A DNA stretch of 64,000 nt from Mugil cephalus (Eukaryota; Chordata; Actinopteri; Mugiliformes; Mugilidae), in the NCBI RefSeq assembly GCF_022458985.1, contig NC_061782.1, positions 12,293,672 through 12,357,671 of the forward strand. Reading direction: 5' to 3'. The position numbers were made by a program, and so were the translations under genes. Position 1 is the stretch's first letter, and each line of letters starts with the position of its first letter. The notes under the pieces are model-generated. The model saw only the letters and a program-made list of their open reading frames with translations, did not search any database and was not told the DNA's origin. Positions 27,050 through 38,420 of this stretch are shown here, in pieces.

Positions 27050-28440
27050 TTTATTCACAATTGTGCAATATTAAATTTGAGCAAAAGTTTGGACATTACT
27101 AAAAGTGTAATCCTAAAAGAACTAATCTAAAAGTTCACATTCAACAGAGCCAGTCTGCTACAGGAGTAGACATCCAGCTTTACGTTCAGAAGGTGCATTG
27201 TGCTGAATTTGATTTGTTTCTCATAAAGACATTGAGCCATTTAATCCTGATAATGGTGACTACAACATTAATAACTTCCTGAGTGAACTAGACCATAATT
27301 TAGTTGACTTACCCAACAAGGGAGAAAGTCCAGCTTGTGTGGAAAACCAGCTCTAAAGCTGTTCACTCATTTATGCAGACACTTCCTCCCACAATCAGAG
27401 ATAACTATCAAGATCTTTGTTTGGCCCTATCAGAAGAATTCTCCTCCTGCTAACGAGATCTCAGGAATAGTTGCAGCTTCTCTGATCAAACACTTACGCC
27501 TAGAACATCCAAGAGATTTTTTACAGACGTTGGAGACGTGTGTTTTACCAGGGCAAGAATGCACCAGACATGGAGGAAAACTCCACGTTCAAGTCCCTGT
27601 TTGTGAAAAACCTTCACCCTTCCATACGCACTCACATCACACTCATGACACATAATATGAACCCACTATTTATGAAGTAAGGAAGATGACACAGATGGCC
27701 TGGGAAACTCAAGTCTCTTCCAGAGCACAAGTGCAAACAACTGAGCCCAGCAGCTCAGACATCATCCTCACAACAAGCCAAGGTGGCTGACAAAAGGCCA
27801 TGTCCAGGCACATCGCAACCACCATGTCCACCAGCTGCATAGGAATAGACATTTACACAGCAGAAGCTGTAGGAAGCCTTATGCTGAAATTGTGGCCTAG
27901 AACTCTGGTGAATCAGATAACAACCATAGCATCCTGGACCACAGTGTAGAACATGGTCAGCATGGTTCAGATAGCGACAGTGCTTCTGAATGCCTCTCCA
28001 TCTCCGGCTATCAGGAGCGTTACAGCCCTGAGCCACATGTGAGCAAACGCCAAAGACACAAAAGCTCCAGAGCTTCCTCCTCACACTATAGACAGTCAAA
28101 CAGGTACTAGGATAGGATTTCTTGGTTTTCTTGCAGTTAGTAGGATCAGCACGGCTTTGCTAGCAACAGCAGCAAATTCTGAATTGATTCAGCCACCACA
28201 GTGATTTCTGCGAATACTCCTGGACCTACAACTCTGCAGTATTTTGTTGATGACATTGCCATTAGACACCTACCATGACATGTCATTTCAGGTGCAGCAT
28301 CCTTTCTCATCATAGCATCACTTACACTCATATTCCATCACTCACACGGATGAATAACTAGAAGATGTTATTTGTTTCTGTTATGTTTCATTCTGAATGT
28401 ATGTGGATTGTTGTCTATTATCTGCATATGCTTAGTCAAG
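27050..28440 (+). pseudogene. Decayed gag-like region of an LTR retroelement
   Basis: Between the two LTR-like copies. Short stretches in changing plus-strand frames resemble retroelement capsid sequence (around 27360-27420 and 27590-27690), broken by many stops and frameshifts. No protease, reverse transcriptase or integrase motif was found, so pol is missing. The 106-residue open frame at 27335 is a frame-shifted reading of this region and not a gene. Non-functional relic; assignment to a named family is not possible from what is visible. Confidence 0.4.
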
Positions 28441-28484
28441 ATCCAACAAACCAAATGCGTATGGTGCTCACGGGATCACACATC

Positions 28485-29290
28485 AAGTGGGATTCAAGGA
28501 AAACCATGGACCCTCCTCAGCAAAACTGGAACTACACAGCCAGGACAACTGTGGTTCTTTCAACAAGGACAACAACAATTGGACTTTGCAATGCAGCAAC
28601 AGTATGATCTGCAAATCAGCACACCAACCAGCATCTTCTCTTCTCTATGCGACTTTGTAACATAACTGGGCCTAGTTAGCTTATCTCACACACATGACTT
28701 AGAATGGAACACTTCGAACTTGCCATGGTGTGCATTGATTGATATCAGTGAAATACTTAAGCTTTGTTGTCTGTAGTCTAAAGTCAGATAACTTGTGACT
28801 TGAATTTGTTCCCCTCACCAACATCACATGTGGTTGGCCTTAGAGGGCATCTTGGAGACCGGTTGGTTGTAAACCTCTTTGTCTTAGGACAAAGCAACCA
28901 CCAGCCATCTTGTCCATTGTCTGAGGTCACACTCCACACCTCACACAGACACATGTGTACATAGTGTATGTAGCTCACCTTAGTTTAATATTTTGTTATT
29001 TCATTTTCTAGATGTGTCCAATAAACTTTCTTTGAAACTTTGCTCGTCTATTAATGTTGTACAAGAGTGAATATGCCAACCTCTACGCTGTAGAATTCTC
29101 CAAATTTGCTACTAATAATAAGGCAACGTTGTTTGCGATTATTAAGTTAATTATTAAACAGAGTTCTGTTTATAGTTAGCATACCCACCTTTATGAGACT
29201 GATCTTTTGGTAAATTGGCTGTCTGGTGCCCCGAGGTAGATTTAATGTTAATTAAATCCTATTAATATTTTTATAGTAATTATTAATCTT
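28485..29290 (+). mobile_element. Second, 5'-truncated copy of the LTR-like repeat
   Basis: From ACCATGGACCCTCCTCAGC onward it follows 26140-26885 with small differences, including the shared blocks AACATAACTGGGCCTAGTTA and GATATCAGTGAAATACTT. It has a 70-bp extra segment near its start, lacks the CAAT/TATA-bearing part, and also continues through TGGTGCCCC (29224). Since both copies carry the post-LTR sequence, they are not a simple 5'/3' LTR pair; a tandem or recombined arrangement is more likely. Confidence 0.5.
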
Positions 29291-29999
29291 TTACTAATTT
29301 GATAATAACCTGCCTGAGTGCACTGTAAATAGTGCCCTCTATGTCAAATAGAGCCTGACATTTATAGTACATATCCTTGATCTGCACTGTGTGTAGTAGG
29401 CAGCGTACAATCCGCAACATAAATGATGCGTCCGTGAGAGGCATCATATTCTTCATATTCTTACCAATATACCTACATCATAGTTGTGCCAGAGCACAAC
29501 AAGTTCAAGGCATTGGAGGCATTTTCTGACATTCTTGCCTACAACGGTCAGATCATGACTTAATTAAATGGCTCTGATGTGGATGAGTTTTGACTCAGCG
29601 TGCCATAGTAAGAAAACAGCAGGAAACAGATTCTCTTAAAGATGTTTTTTTTTTCCCAAACGGCTGCTCCTCTCCCGTGTTAAGTGTCTTATTTGTGTTG
29701 AAATTTGTGTCATTCACCTCCACTCCTTTAAATCCTCTTCACTTTGAGTAGCATCTCCTCCTCCTGACCTGCTCCTCACAAGCTCTGCAGACTTGATGCA
29801 CTGCAGTGCTATCCGTCATGCAGACCTCGTGTTTGGAAGACAGTGCAACAGTGTGTGAGCTTTGGTGGCATATCTGCTGGCCAGCCACTATCCAAACAAT
29901 GCCTTACTGATTTTCAGAGGCTGTCAGACAGGGCGGGGTGCAGTGTCCAAGTCACTGTAGACGGCAGCAATGTTTATTTTTTTTTATTATTTAAAACGG

Positions 30000-30400
30000 G
30001 GTCCTCAACATTTTTCAGACCATGGACCCCTTAACTGATGGAGAGATTGAGTAGGTTAAGTAGTAGGATATTACCTACTATATGTGTTCTATATTAAATT
30101 TGACCTAGTGCTATTTACAAATATACATTATTATCATCAGTTTTGCATTCAGTTTTAAGCTATTCAATAATGCACAGGTTCATATATTTTTACGTTTAAC
30201 ATGTGCAACAGTAGGGGGGGCGTGCAACTGCTGTAAACATAAACATATCTGACATAAACATACATGCATGGGATTTCACCTGGGAACTGAATAGGCTCTC
30301 TTTAAATTTGTGGGGGAAAATTAAAAAAATATATAAAAAATGTGCAAAACTTCTAATCTGTCCTTTGCATGGCAACAGGTGGACATCTCCTGTATGTACC
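30000..30400 (+). repeat. hAT-like dispersed repeat
   Basis: Begins GGGGTCCTCAACATTTTTCA, then GACCATGGACCCCTTAACTG. It contains CTATATGTGTTCTATATTAA, the GATTTCACCTGGGAACTGAA block and an A/T-rich part, all shared with 34.41-35.1 kb. About 0.4 kb, no coding capacity. A non-autonomous hAT-type element is the best guess from the CAGGGGTC-like end. Confidence 0.55.
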
Positions 30401-31220
30401 TCAATACATCTGCTAATCTGGTTTAAAAGCTTAAAGCCACTCATTTAGTCAAAATAATTCACAGTACATTAAATTCTGTTTTTAAGGAGAGATGGAGCAG
30501 TTCCTCTTTGTCCTCATGTCCAGTGCCGATACCAATACTGAGCATCTGCTGATTTCCATCCAATAAGCCCTATGAACCTTGCACTGTCACTGCAAGACCT
30601 GGGGGTAAATGAGCGGTTCAGTGATTTCTGGATTTATTTGTTTTCTCGATACATGATGAGCAAGAACATGATCAAAAGCTAAATAAATATGGGGTTATCA
30701 CAGAGCTGATGTTGCTAAAAAGGAAGAGTGCAATGACCTCTGGAGATAAAGGAAACCTGAATGTGAAAGACACACAAACGGCTACCATGCCACTGTGAGC
30801 TGAACCAGTGTATCATGAATTTGTTGCCATGGCTGCACCATTGTAGTTTTACTGTGGAGGTGGAGTCCTGACAACAGATGTTTCCTCCACTCTTTCTAGC
30901 CATGTCAGTTTAAGCTATTTTGACAAGGCACAAATTATTTCATTCTAATCCAACACAACTTTCACATTTATCATTTTTTTTTCTCTCTCTTTGCAAATCC
31001 TGTTTGATCTGCCTGTGCTCAGTTCCCAGAAAATGAAATGCGTGGATTATACCCGTGTGTCCTCAGCAAGACAAATGATGTAGAAGTCTGAAATCACATT
31101 TGCAATATCTTTTTACTCAGGTTGTGTAAAAGGATCTCAACGATTTGTCCTGCGGCCGCCTTGTGGGAATCCCGCATGGGTACACGTCACTACACAGATG
31201 CTAACATTTTGTTCATCACT
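30400..31220. other. Spacer 3' of fbxo9
   Basis: No gene recognised on either strand. A piece near 30520 (GTGCCGATACCAATACTGAG) resembles another short teleost repeat also hinted at 42.38 kb. Confidence 0.5.
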
Positions 31221-31221
31221 G

Positions 31222-31227
31222 TTTATT
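31222..31227 (-). terminator. fbxo9: Polyadenylation signal of fbxo9
   Basis: TTTATT on the plus strand is AATAAA on the minus strand, 300 bases beyond the fbxo9 stop, giving a compact 3' UTR. Confidence 0.6.
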
Positions 31228-31526
31228 TGAGGAAGAAAGTGCACCATGAAACAAAAACAGTATGAACATTCATTGCTTGGAACAGGTGGGAAGGTGGCTA
31301 ATTAGTTTAGCTCTCAGCAAAACATTGTAATTTCTGAAATCAGAAAATAAGTAGTACTCTATTATTCTTCAGCATTACGTAAACCTGAAACATGAGGGTT
31401 CAAATAGCGACACCAGAATCCAGCTGCAGCAGAAACGAAGCAGGCTGAGGAGTATGCATTTAGTTGAGATGGTGAATGAATTTCTGCTGCGGTGTTCGTG
31501 GGATAATGTGCGGGTCCTCAAGCGGC

Positions 31527-34500
31527 TTAAAGAGGCTGCTCAGAGAAAGCAGTGTAACTCTTCACACGTGCAAATAGGAAGGGCGAGTACATCCTGTCCA
31601 GGTCAAACGCCGTGACAACCGTTTCCCCGGTCAGCCTGCAAACAGAGTCCGCGTCAGTTTAGAAAGAAAACAGGTAATGTTTTTATTTCCAAGATGACTC
31701 ATAACTCCGGTATCTTACTTGTAAGTGATGTGACAAGAGTGGTGGATCCACACCAGCTTACTGGCACTATGACGCCCCCCAGAGGTCAGATGGAGTCCGA
31801 CGTGGAAGCTGTGCTCAGCCTCTGGGGGTGGGTTCCGCCTGCAGAACCGATTCCTTTGAAACTCGGTCGCTTTCTGTTAACAAATGACACAGTTTACATG
31901 TCATGTGGACGATGTCACTGGTTACCTTTAGCAGTCACAGTAAACTACTTTGTTACTGTATCTACATAGTGATACAATTACTCATATTTGAGCTTTCATA
32001 CACAGCTGTAATAACTTAAAGCTTTATTTTTGACATTATTAAACACACTATCATGCACTACACATGCACTAGTCTCACCTCCTCCTTCTTCTTGCAGACA
32101 ACAGCAAAAACTTTGGTTTGATTATCTGTCTCCTGTGACAGACGGAAATGGCCGAGCAGAACAGAATCCATTCTGTGAAACGAAGCAATCGTGTAAATGT
32201 TGACGCTCGTCATGTAAAAATTATTTTTGATGCCCAAACACCTGTTGCAGCTGAGCTCGTAGAGACCGGAAGGCGTACCTCGTGTTTCTCGTACGCAAGC
32301 GGGGGACAACGTACAGTGGGTCCTCGGGGGTGGTCAGCATGATGACGTGGCCGTCAGGGAAGAACCGGAGGTACCTGAGGCAACAATGTTAACACTGAGC
32401 TGTGATCTCTGTACAACTCACCATGAAAAACAAAGACATCTTTTTTTTTTTTTTTACCTGTAGTACTCAACGTGGTGCCAAGCCCTGTAAAATCCATCCA
32501 GCGATTCCTCTCCTTGGCGGATGTAGGATGTCTTACTGATATAGACACCTGCGGAAACAATATGGATGGAGAGTTTAATATCCAGTCATTCCTCCTTGTT
32601 AGAAAACTGACACCAAAACACCATTATATACTGATCACACAATAAAGTCTGTTCACGGGTCATTTTACTGCAAGTAGCAATTTTACGCTAAGAGTGGTGT
32701 TTATTTATCTGATTTGAACCCAACATTTTACAATCTGACATATTTTCAGATTTCTCTAGCTAACTGCAGGGGGCGACAGTGTTCTGCATGAGTAAGCATT
32801 TACGTCCCAAAAAGTTAAACTCGGTCAAACTAGAGGTTAGTTCACATATTTCATTCATAGAAATATTTATACAGTAAAACTTCTAACTTCTAATGAAATA
32901 AATATATCAAGATGATCATTTGAGAGCATGACATGAACACAGGTTTATACAACGGTGCAAACACTGTGGCTCATCCTTGCATGCACCAAGAAGGCCGCTT
33001 TGTCAGAAGGGACTTGAACGAGATATTTGAAATGAAGAAAAACTGGCGAGAATCAGCCACAAGGATCAATTCAGATCCTCCAGATACAACTCAGTTGACA
33101 GACAATTCAGAACAGGATCAACAAAGCAAGTATAGAGGAGAGTGATTCAACAGAAACTATTTTTATGCTCAAAGAATGAGGCAGGTAGGATTTATATTGC
33201 CAAATACTAAAGCTAAATTCAACCTACGTAGATGTGCAGCTAGAAAGATTGAAGAAAGGCGAAACCTAACCAGAACAAAAACAGATTATTTATGAACTCT
33301 AAGGTTAACGGAGTAAGTTTGGATGGAAACTTTCATTTTACAAGAAGGGGAATGAGCCAAAGAAAACCAAAACTTTGACCAAAATCCCATGAAGTATCTA
33401 TGTCATGATTCTATGCAAAGACAATTTAGCCCATTTAGTATCATTGTATGTCTCCAAAATACTTTTCAAATATTTTGCACCAGGATTTTAATTTTGTGGG
33501 ATGTTATGACTGTGAATATGTCAAATACTGAACACTTCCTCACCATCAAAACGGACACGCGGCCTTTGCAGAAACATCTCCCTCCAGGATTTGAAGGGTA
33601 CAAGTTTGGTGCAGTTGCGTCCCCACACCTTCAAACAGGCTGATCGCCAGATCTCAGGATCCCTGGTGAGAAATACAAAACAAGTATGAAGTGAAAACAC
33701 GTGGATAGAACTGGATTTTAGTTACTTTATTGATTCTTGAAATCACTTAGGAAATTGTGGGAGACAAAAACCTGAGCAAAAACAAAGTAGTTGGCGAACA
33801 TGCAGTGAGAGTGGGGCTGACCTTGCACAAATGTAAAACCCGCGGCAAACCAAGGAGAGCTGCTCCAGGGCTCGCATGTCCAGATCACTTGACACCACCC
33901 AGCGGAATATGTACATCAGGATTTCCCGTGGCAACGCTGCGGTCGAACAATATGAAATGTCTATTGGACCGCTTGTGCATCAATAAAGATTTCAAACTCA
34001 ATCCAATTAAATGAGCGTTTTTTACCTGATATGTGCACCTGAGTCAGTTCGAGCTCAGGAGTGCAGATCTTTGGAAAAGAGCTCTCCAGAGTGAGCTGCT
34101 GCTCGAAGTAGGCGATTAGATCCTCGATGTCCCCATCGGCATCGTTATCCTCCAGGCTGTGACAACAAAGCACGGTATGTTCATTATAAGACCTGATAAC
34201 ATGTTGTGCCGGCTTCTCTCAAGTAATGAACTCTGGAAAGAAAAAAAACTGTGTTTGCGGTTGGTGTGCGCGGGTCAGCATACATCCGGGACCATGACAC
34301 CACCCACGGGAAGGAGAGGTAACTTGGGTAGTGACTGTTCAGCTGTGTAAGAGTGAACATCTGGTTCTCTAAGTTTTAATTACTCTGAGAGTTTAGTTTA
34401 TACAGTAGACCAGGGGTCTTCAGATGTTTTTCAGTCCAAACTGATGGAGATAAACTACTACTAATATGTGTTCTATATTAAACTTGGTCTAGTGCTTATA

Positions 34501-37500
34501 AATATACAATATTATTTTCATTTTGCATTTAATATTAGGCAGGTTTTACATGTTTTTTTTATTTCAAACACATGCAACAGTCGAGTGACAGATAAAGAAA
34601 TATTTGGCAGATACAAGTTAGAACTTTAAACATTGCTAAATGTTGTAGGGACTGTGAATCACCAAGTTATTTTGGCCTCAGTGGTTGGCTGATGGCGCGA
34701 GCTGCACTGTTAGCTTCTCTTCTGCTAATATGCTGCTGCTAATAGTCTGCTAATATTCTGCTAATAATGCAGCCTGCGTCTGAGATTTCACCTGGATCCT
34801 GAATAGGCTCTCGTCAATCAGGGGAACCTGAGTCGCGTGCAGTATGCGGCCTTGTGATTGGCTCAGCAGCGATAGGAGGCGGGGCCAACTGTGTACAGGA
34901 AGTGCTGACTGAAAGATAATGTTTTCTGCCTCCATTTATCCCTTTACTGTAATATGTTGGATTCATGTTAATGTGTATTTAAAGAAATTTAAATCTGCTG
35001 AGAAAATTAAAAAATATATATATATAAAAAATGTCTAATCAACCAGAGATTTTCTGCAGATCCACTGTTGATGCAATAGACAACTGTGTTCCTTTGAGCC
35101 TCATGTTTAGCTGGTAGATATTACAAGCATATTTCAAGAAACTAACTAACTCTAACCATTCCATGCAAAGGAAGACAGAAAGAAATAAAATGTGTGAAAG
35201 CTTAAATAAACATCTTACTAGTTTCCTCCACCGCGGTCTGAGTCAGAAGGACGGCTGTAGTTGATTTTAAACTCAATGTCAGGAACAAGCTGCATAGCCA
35301 TGCGATAGAACTTGATTGCTGTAAATAAAATCAGCATATAAAAAAAACAGTCACTTTCTTTGGTTTGGGATACTGAAACTACAAGAACTATTAATCAGTT
35401 AAACTTTCTCAGTTATTCACATTTCATTCACGATGGGCTGACGGCTATAAATACTCTTCCACAGGACTGCTGTGAGTAAACTAAGCAGTTCCTCCTCCAA
35501 GAACTGGTTTAGTGTGGTTACGTTAACATTTGGTCCTTTCACTGGTCACTTTGATCACCGCCATATATCCTGCATACACACCCTCGTAGACGGCTCCACT
35601 CTGCTCTTCCTGAACGGCCCTCAGAAACAGCTCCGTGGCCTGAGGGAAGGTGACTTACAATCAGTCATTTCACTAACAAATGTCACTGACAGAAACATCG
35701 CTCGGAGAAGCTATTTTACGACTTACCTTTTCCTCCCGAGCATTCTCCTGTGACTTCTTCAGACCTTTAGCTCGCAGCAGTCGGTCACTCGCTCCGGTTG
35801 CTCCAGAGTTAGGCTTGAGTTCAGACATCCACTGAGCTCTGAACGCATTGAGCTGCAGCTGCAGGTCAAACAAAACAGCAGGTTTTATTAAAAACTAAGC
35901 TATTACAGTCTGAATTATGACATTTTTCTTCTTTGGTACGTTCTCTCAAACGGAATCACAAATACTTACAGTTACCAAAAATACCATTTTCACTTTCTTT
36001 TTTACTTTAAAAAAAAAAAGTGTGAAAACTTTCAGGTCCCTAAAAATCATTAACATTTACAGGGGAACAAGTCAGCTACCAGTACTGAGAGAAAGAGTTT
36101 AAAAACGATTAATTTGCACATAATTACGCTTCAGTTAATATTTGTAATGTAAGTGATAGCAGATCACAGAAGCTAAACACAAACAAATAAGTAGAACAGA
36201 AAAAAAATTTAATTAAATTGAGAAACTACAGGAGAGCAAAGACCTGCTTTGTCATTAACAGAGTCAGTCACTTAAACATATAATGAAATCATGAGAAGTT
36301 TTCCTTACTTGAAGATTTGGATCATCTGAATTTTCATCGACGTCCTCCATCGTGCCTCCATCATCCACATTGTCGTCAGCCTGTACAAAAACTAATTAAG
36401 TACGACTTCAGAGCTGATTACTAACCCAGCTTATCAAACATGAGAATAAGTGCCCAACTGCAGATACAGATATAGTCACTGCTTATATTGGTATTGTTAA
36501 GCATGATTATCATTGTCTATTTCCAGTTTATGGCCTGCAGTTATTACATTACCCAGTCAAATTTTAATAAGAAATAGCAGCGTACACAGTAAACGGCAAA
36601 CAAAGTGTCAGATCATTGGGAAACACTATCACCATTACATCATCCACTTGAAAACCCTGGTAAGTAAACCTTTTCTGCTCTTATCTATGCCACCAGTTAT
36701 ATTATAATTGTTATTTTATAAACTACTGGTCAATATAAAGATACAGCAGACACAGACAAATAGTCACTGAAAGACACTGGCTGGATTCTGTAGAATGATT
36801 AAAAAAAAAACTTTCCTTGGTTTCCTAAGATTATTTAACTATGAAAATAACAGATTCATGTAAAAAAAAAAAAAAAAAAAATGTAGATGGGACAAAGTTT
36901 GCAAAGACATAACAGGCAAACTTTATCTGTAAGCACACACAGAGTGTTTGTTTTTAACATTCCTCTTGCACATTGTACCAGAAGTCTTCAGATCAGAACA
37001 TTTTAATCTTAATATTGTATATTACGTTTGTCTCACGCTTTAAGTGTTTGTGACACTTGTAGTAAAAACACTAGTGAAAACAAATGCTTTCTAATTTAAC
37101 AAATTTGCACTATCTTTGCACTAGCTTCATGAAGGTTATAGCATTCAGCTCAAATGTGTTCATTATATTTATATAGACATTTTAGCTTCTTAAGTAGTTT
37201 ATTTATATAGACATATTAGTTTCTTATTTACATATACGTTTTAGTTTCTTATGAAGTTTCTTATTTATAGACATTAGTTTCTTAAGTAGTTTCTTATTTA
37301 TACAGACATATTAGTTTCTTAAGTAGTTTCTTATTTATATCAACGTATTAGTTTCTTAAGTGGTTTCTTATTTATATCGACGTATAAGTTTCTTATGTAG
37401 TTTCTTATTTACATAGAAGTATTAGTTTCTTTAGTAGTTTCTTATTTATATATACGTATTAGTTTCTTATGTAGTTTCTTATTTATATAGATGTTTTAGT

Positions 37501-38190
37501 TAACATAGGGTTAAAAGATGTTATCTTTATCTGACAGTTTCTTTGAACAACTACAAAAGGCTAAAGTTGGTCACTGAAACTGTCAGGTAATAATAACATC
37601 TATATAGTATTCAGCACTTGCTCAAAATACCTGACAGAGCTGTAGAGTCGACTGTGTTTTCATTTCAGAGGCTGTGGTTTGGTTTGTAGTTGCCTATTAT
37701 TGAACTGTGTTGTAGTGACACGTGTTCCTATTATTTTGACAACCCCATTTTAGTCAGCGGGCTAAGCTAAACTACAGGAGCACTCTGCATGACTTAATTC
37801 AACCCAGTTTAGCAACACCACAAACTACACCCTCCAAAATGATGATACAGTCGAGTCATTTTTTTTTTTTTTTTTACTGGAAGGCTCTTATTACAGCATG
37901 CATTTGTTTTTAATGGTGTACCTAATGTTTTGGCAAGTGGGCGTAAAGCGAAACACCTAACATGCTAACGCTCCCTCAATATACGATAAACTAACTACAG
38001 CCCCATGCTTGTATATCGTTAATTTAAGGCACTTACAGTCTTTTTTTTAAACTATAACCATAACTAGTTAACTCCAGGAGGGCAGCGTCGAGCAGAGCTC
38101 AACTACAGGTGAAGCTAGCCTCGGTGGCTACATAACAAGCTAACACGTTTCTCTGTGAATAAAGAGAAAGAAAACGCGGCGACCCACCAT
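31527..38190 (-). CDS. fbxo9: F-box only protein 9 (complete)
   Basis: Substrate-recognition subunit of an SCF ubiquitin ligase; in mammals it targets TEL2/TTI1 of the PIKK complexes. Minus-strand exons in order: 38190-38188 (ATG only), 36380-36309, 35858-35727, 35639-35582, 35318-35219, 34156-34026, 33936-33822, 33662-33544, 32548-32458, 32374-32279, 32172-32079, 31873-31719, 31635-31527. The sum is 1275 nt, giving 424 residues and TAA (human 447). Order: acidic N-terminus, [11 protein letters not shown], a TPR/MIT-like helical segment ([13 protein letters not shown]…[10 protein letters not shown]), F-box at about 167-205 ([14 protein letters not shown]…[13 protein letters not shown]), then the Hrt3-like C-terminal domain ([30 protein letters not shown]). 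The start was chosen because exon 1 ends exactly at ATG before a GTGGGT donor and joins in frame to ADDNVDDGG. The C-terminal exon [14 protein letters not shown] is more diverged than the rest. Confidence 0.94.
34410..35110 (+). repeat. hAT-like dispersed repeat, longest copy
   Basis: In the fbxo9 intron between exons 5 and 6. The left end is ACCAGGGGTCTTCAGATGTT. It includes the TGTGTTCTATATTAAACTTG block, a run of TCTGCTAATA-like units (34718-34768), the GATTTCACCTGGATCCTGAA block, and a right part AAATGTCTAATCAACCAGAG shared with 46.48 kb. No open frame fits a transposase. Confidence 0.6.
37040..37948 (+). mobile_element. Tc1-ended MITE, second copy, expanded by a minisatellite
   Basis: In fbxo9 intron 1. 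The left part (CACTAGTGAAAACAAATGCT, CTTCATGAAGGTTATAGCAT) and right part (AGAGGCTGTGGTTTGGTTTG) match 18.47-18.75 kb. The right end GTACCTAATGTTTTGGCAAG matches Tc1-type terminal repeats inverted. Its length is three times that of the 18.5-kb copy, largely because of the tandem repeat at 37.16-37.50 kb. Confidence 0.55.
37160..37502 (+). repeat. 37-bp minisatellite, about nine units
   Basis: Repeating unit close to TTAGTTTCTTAAGTAGTTTC plus TTATTTATATAGACGTA. Units vary by substitutions and two short deletions, so this is an aged array rather than a recent expansion. It sits in fbxo9 intron 1, inside a MITE. Confidence 0.85.
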
Positions 38191-38420
38191 GACACCTTTT
38201 GGTCAATAGCTCTGATTTTTTGTGTCTCTTCAAACGTCGTCCACGCTATCGCTTACAGTTCACGGTCGGAGAAGCGGACGACACAACGAACATATTTACG
38301 AGCTCGCATGAACGCAGCCATTTCGCTGAGTAGTCCGGAGCTTCAGGGACAGGAAGGAAGGACGAGACAGGAGGATCCGTCCGTGGTGAACTTTGTTGTG
38401 GGAATTTAACTTAGATTCCC
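38191..38420 (-). promoter_or_regulatory. fbxo9: fbxo9 5' UTR / promoter with a 22-codon upstream frame
   Basis: CpG-richer block directly upstream of the fbxo9 ATG. On the minus strand, about 38322 down to 38254, an upstream ATG opens MAAFMRARKYVRCVVRFSDR plus two more residues, then TAA. It cannot be joined in frame to exon 2, so it is read as an upstream ORF, if transcription starts above 38330. TSS is not determined. Confidence 0.45.

Noticed and set aside
27335-27655. 106-codon plus frame as a host gene
   Set aside because: It is a frame-shifted reading within the gag-like relic; neighbouring frames carry the better similarity.
37160-37502. Tandem array considered as a CRISPR-like array
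   Set aside because: There are no unique spacers between the units; it is a head-to-tail minisatellite in a vertebrate intron.
38250-38322. MAAFMRARKYV… as the fbxo9 N-terminus
   Set aside because: The GTAAGC donor after GAACT would join exon 2 out of frame; the ATG at 38190-38188 joins in frame.
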